Below are positions 17,240 to 26,757 of a DNA stretch of 64,000 nucleotides, piece by piece; position 1 is the first letter of the stretch; every line of letters starts with the position of its first letter. This DNA is from Pelomonas sp052436255 (GTDB lineage Bacteria > Pseudomonadota > Gammaproteobacteria > Burkholderiales > Burkholderiaceae_C). A model generated the notes under the pieces. It did no database searches. It saw nothing but the letters and a program-made list of their open reading frames with translations, and had not been told where the DNA came from. The stretch is from contig JBQVNP010000001.1 in NCBI GenBank assembly GCA_052436255.1, forward strand, positions 100,773-164,772, given 5' to 3'. Position numbers and translations under genes: made by a program.

Positions 17240-19909
17240 ATGAGTGACACCCAGAAGCTGCGGTTGAATCTCCCGCTGGTACTTCCGGAGATTCACGGTG
17301 CTGATGATCCCTGCGTCAAACGGTTGCAGGACAAGCTAACTGGCCGCCCCGGCATTGACGAAGCACATGTGACGGGGTTAGAGGAAGGCACACCACAGCT
17401 GTGCGTTCACTACGACTCCAATGTGATCTCGCTGAGCCGGCTGCGTGAGCTCGTCAGCTCCGAAGGCATGGCGTTGACGGATCAATTTGCTCACGTCCTT
17501 GGCCGAGTGAACCTGCCGATGCATGCCCGGTATGCGCAACGCGTCGCTGATGTCTTGCGTTCGGTGGAAGGCGTGGTTGAGGCGGATGTCTCGCCGAGTG
17601 GTGTCGTGCGCCTCGAGTACGACCGTTCAACGGTTGATCAAGGCAAGCTGGACCAGTGCCTGACTTCGCTGGACATCACCCTGAATGACGCCAGCGGACC
17701 CGCGGAGCGGCGTCAGCTCGCTATGGAAGCGGCTCAAGAGCCTGTGGCCAACGCGAGTCAGGCAGCTACGGCCAGTCATGCCCATACAGGGCATGACCAC
17801 GAGCATGGTGACGAGCACGACCACGGACCTGGCAGCAAGCCTAGGAGCGGGCCAAAACATGGGGAAGATGGCCATGTCCATGGCAAGGAGGAAGAAGGCG
17901 GGGATGGCCACGAGCACGGCGGAATCTTTGGCGAGCGGACAGAGCTGATCTTTGCGTGCCTGTCGGGGGCATTCCTGCTGGCGGGGTGGTTGGTGGGGCG
18001 CAATGGTTCTGGGCCTGACTGGCTACCCACCGCCTGCTATGTGGTTTCCTACTTCTTCGGCGGGTTCTATACCGTTCGCGAGGCCATCGAGAACCTGCGT
18101 GCCAAGCGCTTCGAAATCGACACCCTGATGCTGGTCGCAGCAGCTGGCGCCGCTGCCCTGGGCTCGTGGGGCGAGGGGGCGTTGCTGCTTTTCCTGTTCA
18201 GTCTTGGCCATTCGCTGGAGCACTATGCGATGGGTCGTGCTCGTCGCGCCATCGAGGCGCTGGCCAAGCTTGCACCGGAAACAGCGCTGGTGCGTCGCGA
18301 ATCCGGGACTGAGGTTGTGCCCCTGGAGAAGTTGGCGGTGGGGGACATTGTGGTCGTGAAGCCCAATGAGAGGCTGCCTGCAGACGGCGTGGTGGTGGTC
18401 GGCACCTCCAGCGTCAATCAGGCACCCGTCACGGGCGAGAGCGTTCCCGTCGACAAGCGGCCGGTGGAAGATGGCAAGACGGCGATCGGCAACTTCGAGC
18501 GTGTGTCCGCCGAGAACCGGGTTTTCGCTGGCACGATCAATGGCTCTGGCGCGATGGACGTCATGGTTGCGCGCAAAGCCGACCAATCGACGATGGCGCG
18601 AGTGGTCAAGATGGTGACCGAGGCTGAGGCACAGCGTTCGCCCACGCAGCAGTTCACCGAAAAGTTCGAGCGCATCTTCGTGCCTTCCGTGCTGGCACTG
18701 GTCGTGGTGCTGCTGTGTGCCGGACTGGTCATTGATGAACCGTTCTCGGAGACGTTCTATCGCGCAATGGCTGTTCTCGTCGCTGCAAGCCCGTGCGCGC
18801 TGGCGATCTCGGTGCCCAGTGCCGTCCTGAGCGGTGTCGCACGTGCCGCGCGAGGAGGCGTCCTGGTCAAGGGGGGCGGCCCCTTGGAGAACCTAGGCAC
18901 GCTGACGTCCATTGCGTTCGACAAGACCGGCACACTGACTGAAGGCAAGCCAAAGCTGACTGACGTGGTGTCGGCGCAAGACGTGCCTCAGGATGAGTTG
19001 CTGGCGGTGGCGTTGGCTGTCGAAGAGCATAGCGATCACCCTCTCGCGGCAGCCATCGTCAGCGGCGCGAAGGAGCGGCTTGGCGACAAAGCCGACCTGC
19101 TGCAGGCGTCCGACGTCAAGAGCATCACAGGTCGTGGCGTGCAGGCGCAGCTCGGCGGAGAAACGGTGCACATCGGCAAGCCGGTGCTGTTCACCGAGTT
19201 GGCCGACTCCAAGGTGCCTGCGGACGTCGACGAGGCAAACAGGAAGCTCGTGGCCGATGGCCGTACGACCATGATCGTGCGCAAGGGCAATCGCTTCCTT
19301 GGGGTGATCGGCGTCATGGATACGCCGCGCCCGGTTGCTGGCCAGGTCATGGGTGAACTGCGCAAGCTCGGCATTGAGCGCTTGATCATGATCTCTGGCG
19401 ACAACCAGAAGGTTGCCGAAGCCGTCGCCCAGACGGTCGGCCTGACGGAAGCCCGAGGCGATCTCATGCCCGAACAGAAGGTCGAGGAGATCAAGAAGCT
19501 GCGCACGGAGCACGGCAAGGTCGCGATGGTCGGCGATGGCGTCAATGACGCGCCAGCCATGGCCAACGCTACTGTCGGAATCGCGATGGGTGCGGCAGGC
19601 TCGGACGTCGCCTTGGAGACCGCCGACGTGGCGCTGATGGCTGATGACCTGGCGCAGTTGCCGTTTGCGGTCGGTCTGTCCCGTAGCACCAGTCGCGTTA
19701 TCAAGCAGAACCTCTGGGTGAGCTTGGGTGTGGTGGCGGTCCTGATTCCTTCCACCATCTTGGGTTTGAGCATCGGCACCGCCGTCATCTTCCACGAGGG
19801 CTCGACGCTGCTGGTGGTCTTCAACGCTTTGAGATTGCTGGCCTACAAACCGTTTGACAAGAGCATGAAGTCGGCGGAAGCGGCTCGGCCCGTTGAGGTG
19901 AAGCCGTGA
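17240..19909 (+). CDS. czcP: P1B-4-type metal-exporting ATPase (CzcP-like)
   Basis: 889-aa heavy-metal ATPase. The transmembrane metal motif is SPC (Ser517-Pro518-Cys519) rather than CPC, and the last helices contain HEGST (His852-Thr856); together these define the P1B-4 group to which CzcP belongs. DKTGT phosphorylation site at Asp561, TGES actuator loop and GDGVNDAPA hinge are intact. The first 150 residues look like two HMA folds that have lost the CxxC metal ligands, followed by a His-rich linker (about residues 178-235, e.g. HAHTGHDHEHGDEHDHG). Likely exports Zn/Co/Cd to the periplasm for CzcCBA. Confidence 0.85.
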   Translation: MSDTQKLRLNLPLVLPEIHGADDPCVKRLQDKLTGRPGIDEAHVTGLEEGTPQLCVHYDSNVISLSRLRELVSSEGMALTDQFAHVLGRVNLPMHARYAQRVADVLRSVEGVVEADVSPSGVVRLEYDRSTVDQGKLDQCLTSLDITLNDASGPAERRQLAMEAAQEPVANASQAATASHAHTGHDHEHGDEHDHGPGSKPRSGPKHGEDGHVHGKEEEGGDGHEHGGIFGERTELIFACLSGAFLLAGWLVGRNGSGPDWLPTACYVVSYFFGGFYTVREAIENLRAKRFEIDTLMLVAAAGAAALGSWGEGALLLFLFSLGHSLEHYAMGRARRAIEALAKLAPETALVRRESGTEVVPLEKLAVGDIVVVKPNERLPADGVVVVGTSSVNQAPVTGESVPVDKRPVEDGKTAIGNFERVSAENRVFAGTINGSGAMDVMVARKADQSTMARVVKMVTEAEAQRSPTQQFTEKFERIFVPSVLALVVVLLCAGLVIDEPFSETFYRAMAVLVAASPCALAISVPSAVLSGVARAARGGVLVKGGGPLENLGTLTSIAFDKTGTLTEGKPKLTDVVSAQDVPQDELLAVALAVEEHSDHPLAAAIVSGAKERLGDKADLLQASDVKSITGRGVQAQLGGETVHIGKPVLFTELADSKVPADVDEANRKLVADGRTTMIVRKGNRFLGVIGVMDTPRPVAGQVMGELRKLGIERLIMISGDNQKVAEAVAQTVGLTEARGDLMPEQKVEEIKKLRTEHGKVAMVGDGVNDAPAMANATVGIAMGAAGSDVALETADVALMADDLAQLPFAVGLSRSTSRVIKQNLWVSLGVVAVLIPSTILGLSIGTAVIFHEGSTLLVVFNALRLLAYKPFDKSMKSAEAARPVEVKP

Positions 19910-20397
19910 GACGGCCCCATGACCAACGGGGCGAGGACATGCAAGCCCTACAGGCGATGGATGATGTCGACGGTGATCTGACAGACATGCTGGGCGAGCT
20001 GCGGGTGCTGCTGCCCACAGCGCAACTGCTGTCCGCCTTCTTGATCGCCGTGCCGTTCGCCCCGGGCTTTCGCAACATCGTGCAGGCCGAGAAGCACGTC
20101 TTCCTGGCGACGTTCCTGTTCTCTGTCGCGGCATTGGTGCTGTTCACCGCGCCTGCGGTGCAGCATCGGCTGATGCGCCCACTTCAGCAGCGAGCGAGAT
20201 TCAAGGCACGGGCGAGTAGGCAGATGCTCCTGGGCGCGGCCTCTCTTGCTATCGCGCTGGTGCTTGCCACGCAGTTCGTGCTTTCCGAGGTTCTGGGCCA
20301 CACAGTGGGAAATGTGGCGGGCGTTGTCATTGGTGGATTGATCGGCACGGCGTGGCTGCTGGTGCCTCTGATCTGGAACCGACGGCAGTCTGCGTGA
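19906..20397 (+). CDS. DUF6328 family membrane protein
   Basis: 163-aa four-helix membrane protein with the family's ELRVLLPTAQLLSAFLI start and FAPGFRNI segment; further helices near residues 65-85, 105-125 and 130-155. The GTG at 19906 overlaps the ATPase stop by 4 bp; ATG 19939 (MQALQAMDD) is an alternative start. Function unknown; coupling to the ATPase gene suggests coexpression. Confidence 0.7.
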   Translation: MRRPHDQRGEDMQALQAMDDVDGDLTDMLGELRVLLPTAQLLSAFLIAVPFAPGFRNIVQAEKHVFLATFLFSVAALVLFTAPAVQHRLMRPLQQRARFKARASRQMLLGAASLAIALVLATQFVLSEVLGHTVGNVAGVVIGGLIGTAWLLVPLIWNRRQSA

Positions 20398-20544
20398 CCG
20401 ACTGGCCTCGCGTGACATCGCGGGCCTGCTCAGCTCGCTAAACCGTGATGGATAGTGCCTTTGCCGGACCGCCCAGAGCTTGGTCCAAATGCATTGGAAG
20501 CATCGGCTGAGCGCGTTGACGACGTGGCCGACTTTCGGTCGTGG

Positions 20545-20991
20545 CTAGCGTCGAGGATCAGCGATCGCCATCCTGAATTCCTTCAGCTCATCATCCAACG
20601 ACGTGACAGCGAGCTGATGAAGGATGGAGTTCTGCGCGAAGGATGCGCGCTCCCTGTCAAGATCGACAGAGTTGCCGTCCAAGCTGGACTGGGACGGCAG
20701 CGCGAACTGGGCAAACTGCATGGTTGTGCGCGGCGCTACCAGGTCCGGAGCAAGATGGCGTTGCGACGTGATTGCGATTGTCGCGGCCGGTCGGGAGCGC
20801 TTGGCTTCCTCCAGCGCCGCAGCAAAGTTGATGTCACGTGCCTGGTACCGAGGCGTGTCGGCGTTCGCGATGTTGCTGGCGATCAGCGCCTGTCGCTGTC
20901 CCCTGAAGATCAGCGCCGTCCCTTTCCAATCGTCGTCGGCCGCGATGGGCGCGGCGCCGCTGCTGGGTGTCGGACGAAGTGAGTCGGACAT
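20545..20991 (-). CDS. flgB: Orphan flagellar rod protein FlgB homologue
   Basis: 148-aa protein with the FlgB N-terminal rod signature (RQALIASNIANADTPRYQARDINF) and a C-terminal amphipathic helix (SILHQLAVTSLDDELKEFRMA). FlgB is the proximal rod subunit of the flagellar basal body, normally in flgBCDEFGHIJ. Here no other flagellar gene is near: it lies between a metal cluster and a porin. It seems intact, but isolation and an unusual Ser/Pro/Ala-rich N-terminal leader suggest a transposed or repurposed copy. Confidence 0.8.
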   Translation of the reverse strand: MSDSLRPTPSSGAAPIAADDDWKGTALIFRGQRQALIASNIANADTPRYQARDINFAAALEEAKRSRPAATIAITSQRHLAPDLVAPRTTMQFAQFALPSQSSLDGNSVDLDRERASFAQNSILHQLAVTSLDDELKEFRMAIADPRR

Positions 20992-21051
20992 GGGCGGTTC
21001 CTCCGAAGAGGGGAGCGGCAGAGCGCCCCCCTCTCGTAGCTACATTGCCGA

Positions 21052-22098
21052 TCAGAAGCTGTGGCGCATGCCGACTTCCAGACCGGAGGACTTCTCGCCC
21101 CCACGCATGGCCGTCGGAGTTGTGTACAGCACGGAACTGCGAGCAGCACCCTTGTTGTTGATGTTGGCGTATGTGGCATACAGCGCCGACCGCTTGGACA
21201 GGTCGTGCACGTAGCCAACGGCCAGACGGGTGCTGTCATCTGCGTCGGCATAGCCGGAGCCTGCAGCGCCACCAGAGCGGTTGGCGTTGGTGTAGCCCAG
21301 GCGGATCGAGCCGGACGGGTTGACCGGGATGGTCGCGCCGACGGAGAGTTCCTGTGACTTGCGCGGGCCCCACTTCTTCACATCCAAGAGCGTGTGCACG
21401 GTGCCCCAGGGCGACTTGTAGTTGAACAGCAGGTTGTAGTTCTTGAACTTCGGTTGGCTGCTGCCGACATCAGTCTGACCGATAGCGCCGCCGACCAGGA
21501 AGGTGCTGTTCTCAAAGCCCACACGGCCGCCGGTGTACTTGTTGCCGACCACGCCTTCGCCGGCGGCGACATGAACTTGACCGAACCAGCCGCCCAGGTT
21601 CTTCGGCAGGAAGTAGCTCACGCCGTTGTCGGTACGCTGGGCGGTGGTTGCGCCGCTGCCCAGGACCGCGCTCGAGCCGTAGACGAACACGCCACGCGAC
21701 CCGACGCCGACGATGTTGAACTCGTCACCCAGGGCGTTGTTGTAGGTCGGTGTGGTATCGCGGCCGAGGCGAATCTCGCCGAACTCACCCATCAGGCTGA
21801 CGGTGGAACGGCGATTCCAGAACTTGCTGGCATTGGCAGTGCCGGTGTCCAGGTCAACACCGGATTCCAGGTTGAAGCCGGCAGACAGACCGCCCCCCAG
21901 TTGTTCCACACCGCGAACGCCCAGGCGGCTGGTCGTGTTGGCGCCGGAGGTGACGCCCTTGACCGTGCCGGCGCTACCGTTCTTCACTTGGCGAACGGCG
22001 GCATCAGCAACGCCGTACAGCGTGACGGAAGACGATTGCGCAAAAGCAGAACCTGCGAGCGCGCTGCATGCCAAGGCCAAGAGGGCTGGCTTCTTCAT
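21052..22098 (-). CDS. Gram-negative porin (betaproteobacterial trimeric type)
   Basis: 348-aa outer-membrane porin. Signal peptide MKKPALLALACSALAGSAFA, then SSVTLYGVADAAV, the GVRGVEQLGGGLSAGFNLE segment, RRSTVSLMGEFGEIRLGRD and a terminal MRHSF with C-terminal Phe, all typical of 16-strand OmpC-like porins of Burkholderiales. Single gene 60 bases downstream of flgB's start on the same strand. Substrate unknown; loss or induction of porins can change metal entry. Confidence 0.92.
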   Translation of the reverse strand: MKKPALLALACSALAGSAFAQSSSVTLYGVADAAVRQVKNGSAGTVKGVTSGANTTSRLGVRGVEQLGGGLSAGFNLESGVDLDTGTANASKFWNRRSTVSLMGEFGEIRLGRDTTPTYNNALGDEFNIVGVGSRGVFVYGSSAVLGSGATTAQRTDNGVSYFLPKNLGGWFGQVHVAAGEGVVGNKYTGGRVGFENSTFLVGGAIGQTDVGSSQPKFKNYNLLFNYKSPWGTVHTLLDVKKWGPRKSQELSVGATIPVNPSGSIRLGYTNANRSGGAAGSGYADADDSTRLAVGYVHDLSKRSALYATYANINNKGAARSSVLYTTPTAMRGGEKSSGLEVGMRHSF

Positions 22099-22473
22099 GT
22101 ACTTCTCCTATTCAGTGGTCGATGCATGAGGTCGTGGATCGCCTCAAGCAGCTTGAAGGCTATGGATCGCGACTAGGGAAATCCATGACGAAGACGATTT
22201 CGGTGGGGGCGCGCTCGCACCGGGGCATGCAAACGGTCTGCTGACGTGCCTTGAAATCGACATCGCGCGCTGTGGCGCAACTCCTGGTTTCGTTTCACAC
22301 GGAAGTCACACATGGCGAGGGTCGCGGCAGCCTTCCCGAAAGTGACAAAACCGTAATCCGCCGGACCGGCGGTCGTCAGGCGAGTCTTTCTAAGCTGCCC
22401 GCGGATTGGGCGCTGTCAGCGTCCACGAACGATAGAGAGCTTTGGCGATGCGCCAGTGCGAAGAAGGCGCAGG
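22099..22473. other. Intergenic region between porin and Sel1-repeat gene
   Basis: About 375 bases between divergent genes. It must hold the porin promoter and that of the Sel1 gene. Visible features are a GCCGGACCGGC palindrome near 22360 and a GTGACAAAACCGTAAT tract at about 22340-22356; no gene is supported. Confidence 0.5.
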
Positions 22474-24027
22474 ATGAGAAGACCGGATGCTCAGTTGATC
22501 TCCAGAGCTCGACGTGGCGATATCGCAGCTTGCTTGGAGGCAGGCAGAAAGTACCTCCAAGGAGCAAGCGGCTTCCCTCGTCACGTACCGCTCGGCCTCG
22601 AGTACCTGCAGCAAGCGGAGCCCATCCGAGCGGCCGACGCCCAGCAACTGATCATCGAGTCCTTGGATCTGTACGAGATCGCTGCGCACGGACGCATCGC
22701 GACGCTGCAGCAGGCAGCTCAGTCGGGTCGCGTTGCGGCGCAGTTGAAGCTGGCCGTGTGGTTGTCATTGACTGCAGCCGATGCGGAAGAGGGCATGCGC
22801 TGGTTCCGCAGCGCCGCAGCGTGTGGTGACCTCACGGCGAGGAAGGTGCTTACCGCCTACGTCGACAGCGATCAGTCGGAGGTGCAGGTCGTCTCGCGTC
22901 TGCGGAATCTCAGAAGACTCCCTGGATTTGGCTGGGCAAATCTTGTCACCTTCGCCATGGATCGGGCTTTGATGCGGCAGGCGCCGCTCTTGCTGTTCAG
23001 GGCCCTCGCTCTGGGGCTCGAATCGGACACTGACCCGGATGCGCTCTTGGCCGACAAAGTGCTTGAGGCCTTGACGTATGCGAGCGCGCTCGATGAGGCC
23101 ACGATCGTGGTTGATCGACGGGCCATCGAAATGCTTCTAGACGATTGCGTGGCGCGTGGAAACAGCAATGCGGCCTTGATGCTGGGGATGGCGCTGAGCG
23201 GCAACGACGTCGGTGCCGTGCGGTGGCAGTCACTTGTCACCGGTCAGAACCACCGCAAAGCGGCAGCGTTGCTGATGCGTGCAGCCGATGGTGGTCATGC
23301 TGAAGCGTGGACGAGGCTGTTCGAGATTCACTCGAACCACAACGGCTCAGTCGCAAATCCACCGATGGCCAGGTTCTGCCTGGAGAAGGCAGCGGCCGGT
23401 GGCGCCGTGGCGGCGCAGCGCAGACTCGGTGCGGCCATTCTCCGCGCAGCGGGCGCGCTGCGGGAGATGGAGCTGGGGATGCACTGGCTGTTCAAGGCAG
23501 CGTCAGCCGGCGACGATCACGCGCAGACGCTGCTGCACACATTCGTGCTTCCGGTCGAAGGGCGTGACGACCAGGCGAGACGAGCGCTCATTTCGATCGC
23601 GAAGTCGAATCCGGGACTCGCGCTCCGGCTTGAGGTGGCAAGGGAGTTCGGCCTCACCAAGCTCGAGGCCATGACCGTGGATCTGGTGGCTGGCCAGCGT
23701 CCCTGGGGCTTGGTGGTCGGACGCAACCCCTTCATAAGACATATCAAGCTGTCCGCGCCACGAGCAGTTCCTGCTGTCTCAGTCGAAGTTCAGCAGAAGC
23801 TTGCCCGGATGGCCGCACAGGTCGCCAGTGGCAGCATGCGCGGCACGGACCTTCAAGACATCGAGTTCCGCCATCGGGCGGTGAAGCTGAAGCAAGTTCT
23901 CGATGCACATGGTCTGCCTGAATCCCTGTTCTTCGCCAAGGCACGCTCCAATGACCTGGAGGTGCTGCGCAGCGGCGGACGATGGGCACACATGGCCAAG
24001 GCCGATGTCGACGCGGCGATGGCGTAG
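22474..24027 (+). CDS. Sel1-like repeat protein
   Basis: 517-aa protein made of helix-turn-helix repeats of the Sel1/TPR-like type: e.g. AAQSGRVAAQLKLAVWLSL, EGMRWFRSAAACGDLTARKVL, KAAALLMRAADGGHAEAWTRLFE and AAAGGAVAAQRRLGAAIL. Such solenoids act as protein-protein scaffolds. The last 100 residues form a different domain (FIRHIKLSAPRAVP to DVDAAMA). ATG 22474 is preferred (AAGAAGG upstream); a GTG at 22456 would add six basic residues. No signal peptide, so probably cytoplasmic. Confidence 0.7.
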   Translation: MRRPDAQLISRARRGDIAACLEAGRKYLQGASGFPRHVPLGLEYLQQAEPIRAADAQQLIIESLDLYEIAAHGRIATLQQAAQSGRVAAQLKLAVWLSLTAADAEEGMRWFRSAAACGDLTARKVLTAYVDSDQSEVQVVSRLRNLRRLPGFGWANLVTFAMDRALMRQAPLLLFRALALGLESDTDPDALLADKVLEALTYASALDEATIVVDRRAIEMLLDDCVARGNSNAALMLGMALSGNDVGAVRWQSLVTGQNHRKAAALLMRAADGGHAEAWTRLFEIHSNHNGSVANPPMARFCLEKAAAGGAVAAQRRLGAAILRAAGALREMELGMHWLFKAASAGDDHAQTLLHTFVLPVEGRDDQARRALISIAKSNPGLALRLEVAREFGLTKLEAMTVDLVAGQRPWGLVVGRNPFIRHIKLSAPRAVPAVSVEVQQKLARMAAQVASGSMRGTDLQDIEFRHRAVKLKQVLDAHGLPESLFFAKARSNDLEVLRSGGRWAHMAKADVDAAMA

Positions 24028-24153
24028 ATCGACCGGAGACCACGCGACGCGAGATTCCGCTGCTTGACGCGGGGCCCTTTTCCCGCAAAGTTGCGAAGGT
24101 GAACTCCCACACGCCGTTTGGTTTGTGGGTTCGCAGTCCCCTTGCGAACTTCG

Positions 24154-24771
24154 ATGCTCCCCATGAGAAAGCTCATCCAATCACTGCATGACTGGTTGCC
24201 CGTGTGGGCTGCCGACTGGCTGGACATCCTGGTGCCGGCCGTTGAGGTCGCGCTCATCGCCTTTGCCGCATGGCTCCTCATGCGGTTGGCGCACAAGCTG
24301 ATTGGCCGCGTCACGCAAAAGTATGGCTTGCCGGTCAATGTCGTCTCGGTATTCCTGCGCGTGGTCGGAGTGCTGGTCTATGTCGGCGCGCTGCTATGGG
24401 CGCTCGAACGCTTGGGCGTGTCGGGCGCGGTGCTCTGGACGGCATTCACCGGTTTCGCGACGGTGGGAGCGGTGGCGTTCTTCGCGGCATGGAGCGTTCT
24501 CTCAAACCTCTTCTGCACGCTGCTGATCTACATCACCAAGGCCTTCCGGATCGGAGACGTGGTGGAACTTCTTGAGGCCGGCGACAAGGCCGGGATGAAA
24601 GGGCGCGTCGTCGATATCAATCCGGTCTACACCACGCTGTTGGAGAGCGGCGACGCACAGAACGGTACAACGCTGCAATTGCCGAACAGCCTGTTCTTCC
24701 AGCGTGCCGTACGACGCTGGCACGGAAACGCTGTGGTCGAGTTGTCAGTCGACCAACAGGGCGGCCCCTAA
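24154..24771 (+). CDS. Small MscS-family mechanosensitive channel
   Basis: 205-aa protein with three membrane helices; the last, pore-lining helix is Gly/Ala-rich (AFTGFATVGAVAFFAAWSVLSN), followed by the beta domain FRIGDVVELL, GRVVDINPVYTTLLESGD and LPNSLFFQRAVRRW. This is the short form of MscS, without the long C-terminal domain. Starts at ATG 24154 or 24163. Releases solutes on hypo-osmotic shock (family knowledge). Confidence 0.85.
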   Translation: MLPMRKLIQSLHDWLPVWAADWLDILVPAVEVALIAFAAWLLMRLAHKLIGRVTQKYGLPVNVVSVFLRVVGVLVYVGALLWALERLGVSGAVLWTAFTGFATVGAVAFFAAWSVLSNLFCTLLIYITKAFRIGDVVELLEAGDKAGMKGRVVDINPVYTTLLESGDAQNGTTLQLPNSLFFQRAVRRWHGNAVVELSVDQQGGP

Positions 24772-24814
24772 CAAGGTGCCGCCAGCCGCCTGCTCAATGC
24801 CGCTCTCAACCACG

Positions 24815-25057
24815 TCAGGGCTTGGATCCCCGGGGTGACTCTGTCTCGCTAACCCGGTCGCTGGCATCGACATGCGCATCCTCCACGCTCTGTGCGCGGC
24901 GGTCGGGCTTCGCCTTCGCGTTTGCGTGACCAGGGCCTTCCTCCGGTTGCGGCGCGACGGGCGTGTCGAGGGGGTTGTCAGGCTCGGTGGGCAGATCTGC
25001 AGGCGACTTCTCCTGCCTGCCTGGGGCAGGACCAGGGCCGGGGATATGGGTGTTCAC
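24815..25057 (-). CDS. Small Pro/Glu-rich hypothetical protein
   Basis: 80-aa hydrophilic protein starting NTHIPGPGPAPGRQEKSP after a GTG codon, preceded by AAAAGGAA at the right distance. It is rich in Pro, Glu, Asp and Lys, without predicted folds, and looks intrinsically disordered. Divergent from the HXXEE gene. No family known to me. Confidence 0.45.
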   Translation of the reverse strand: MNTHIPGPGPAPGRQEKSPADLPTEPDNPLDTPVAPQPEEGPGHANAKAKPDRRAQSVEDAHVDASDRVSETESPRGSKP

Positions 25058-25235
25058 GGTGATTCCTTTTGATGGATGCCGGAGATCGAACTTATCAACG
25101 GCGACGGGGGCGTACATCCCACAGTTGCCACCTTCGGACAGTAGGGGCCTGTAGAGATCACAGCGATGGCGCGCTGTCCGACTTCGGTTTCGCCGCGGCG
25201 TCGGTATGGTTCCTTTGTCACACCACGAGGCAGGC

Positions 25236-25796
25236 ATGCGCAATCACCTCTTTGCCCGAACCGTTGGGATCGCGACTGCTTACACCGTGGCGGTGCTCGC
25301 CACAGGATTTGCCGCGTTCGGGCTGGTAACGATGCTGGTGTTTACCGCCGGGTTCGTCGGCGGCCTGACTCTCTGGCTGGCCCTTCCAACGCGAGGCACA
25401 TGGTTGGACGTCCGATGGCCATTCTGGCTGGTGATGCTGCTGTTCATCGTGCACCGCATCGAAGAGAAGCAGTTCGGATTCTTCGCGATGCTCTCTAGCG
25501 TGACCGGGGTCGCAACGCCTGAGTTGTTGTCGCCCGCAGTGGTGGCGCTGGTGCTGCTGTCCGTAGGCGGGTGGCTGCTTGTACCGTGGCTCATGAGCCG
25601 AAGGAAGCCGCTCGGCAGCTACTTTGCGTGGTCGTTCTTCGCATCGATGGGGATCACGGAGCTCGCCCACTGGCTTGTCTTTCCTTTCATGCAAGGGGCG
25701 GGTGCTCACGCAGTCCCTGGCATGTGGAGCGTGTTGCTCCTTGCGCCGACTGCCTGGTGGGGGATGTCGCGCCTCTATCGCCCACCCCGAACGTAG
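25236..25796 (+). CDS. HXXEE domain membrane protein
   Basis: 186-aa membrane protein with five or six hydrophobic segments. The family motif appears as FIVHRIEEKQFGFF (HRIEE), and a second conserved site GITELAHWLVFPF lies near residue 145. The HXXEE family has no settled function; the conserved acidic and histidine residues in the membrane suggest a metal or proton site. It converges on the CDF gene. Confidence 0.75.
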   Translation: MRNHLFARTVGIATAYTVAVLATGFAAFGLVTMLVFTAGFVGGLTLWLALPTRGTWLDVRWPFWLVMLLFIVHRIEEKQFGFFAMLSSVTGVATPELLSPAVVALVLLSVGGWLLVPWLMSRRKPLGSYFAWSFFASMGITELAHWLVFPFMQGAGAHAVPGMWSVLLLAPTAWWGMSRLYRPPRT

Positions 25797-25808
25797 CAGC
25801 TACACCTT

Positions 25809-26438
25809 CTACGCTGGACTGCGGTTTTGCTCGCTTGATGCTGCAGAGGCTTCGGCCAGGATCTCCCGCCCGCCGTTGGCTGCAATCACCGCGACGATGA
25901 GGCCGAGGACCAGATCCGGGAGGTTTGAATCCCACCACATTACCAAGGCACCAGACAGAACGATTGCCAGGTTCACGATGGAGTCGTTGCTCGTGAAGAT
26001 GGCTGAAGCCTTGAAGTTGACATCGTCGCCTTTGTGGCGTTTGAGCAGCCTCAAACACACCAGGTTGAGCGCGGCGTTGATGGCGGCCATCACCATCATG
26101 GCGGGTCCGAGCGGGGGCTCGCCGCCGAAGTACCGTCGTAGGACCTCAACCGCGAGCGCGACTGAAAGTGCGATCAGCAGCCATCCGGACAGACGCGCAG
26201 CTCGAACCTTGATCACGGCGGCACGGCCGACGGCGTAGAGGCTGACGGCGTAGACAGAGGCGTCCGCCAGATTGTCGAGCGCGGCGGCGATGAGTGCTGT
26301 CGAGGACGCCCAGATGCCGACGCCGACGCCGCCAACGCATTGGCCGACGTTGATGATCAGCACCATCAGCAGCACTCGGCGATCGGTTTCCTGGCTGGAG
26401 TCCGAGGTTGAGTTGACGGGCTGATGATTGCCGCTCAT
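25809..26438 (-). CDS. Short cation diffusion facilitator (CDF) transporter
   Basis: 209-aa CDF protein with the transmembrane metal sites of the family: a DNLADASVYAVSLYAV segment in helix 2 and a FTSNDSIVNLAIV segment in helix 5. It ends soon after the sixth helix, so the cytoplasmic metal-sensing domain of CzcD-type proteins is missing. Predicted proton-coupled export of Zn/Co/Cd-type ions from the cytoplasm. Probably its own transcription unit: a terminator-like hairpin at 26499-26530 separates it from the DMT gene. Confidence 0.85.
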   Translation of the reverse strand: MSGNHQPVNSTSDSSQETDRRVLLMVLIINVGQCVGGVGVGIWASSTALIAAALDNLADASVYAVSLYAVGRAAVIKVRAARLSGWLLIALSVALAVEVLRRYFGGEPPLGPAMMVMAAINAALNLVCLRLLKRHKGDDVNFKASAIFTSNDSIVNLAIVLSGALVMWWDSNLPDLVLGLIVAVIAANGGREILAEASAASSEQNRSPA

Positions 26439-26757
26439 CGGATCAACGGAGTTCGGTGGGTATGGGCGGTGGCATTCTCAGGCGGGACAGCCAAAAGAGA
26501 AGACCCGAAGCGTTCAAGCTACGGGTCTTCAGCCGTTTGCCTGTTCGGCAGTTCCTTTTCAGGTCACCGTTCTGGCTTGCGACGATTCAAGAATAGCTGG
26601 CGGACGGGCCTGAAAGTGCGGGAGGACGACCAATGACACCGTAGGCTCATGCCTACATGGTGCAAGACTTAGAGAACTCCGCCTGCCGATATTCCAAGCG
26701 CTCCAGGCGGGCGTTTCTGGCCGCACTGGTGATCGCCTGGGATGATCCACGTCGGTC
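26439..26757. other. Intergenic region upstream of the CDF gene
   Basis: 319 bases without a convincing gene. Besides the hairpin at 26499-26530 it contains a second stem, GTAGGC-TCAT-GCCTAC, near 26642-26657, and longer-range arms CCGCCTG/CAGGCGG around 26680-26715. The promoter of the CDF gene must lie here. Confidence 0.5.
26491..26530 (-). terminator. Rho-independent terminator after the second RND operon
   Basis: Stem of 9 bp, GAAGACCCG with CGGGTCTTC, extended by 3 inner pairs around a 6-base loop; on the minus strand it is followed by TCTCTTTT. It is placed to stop transcripts coming from the DMT gene before the CDF gene. Confidence 0.65.
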
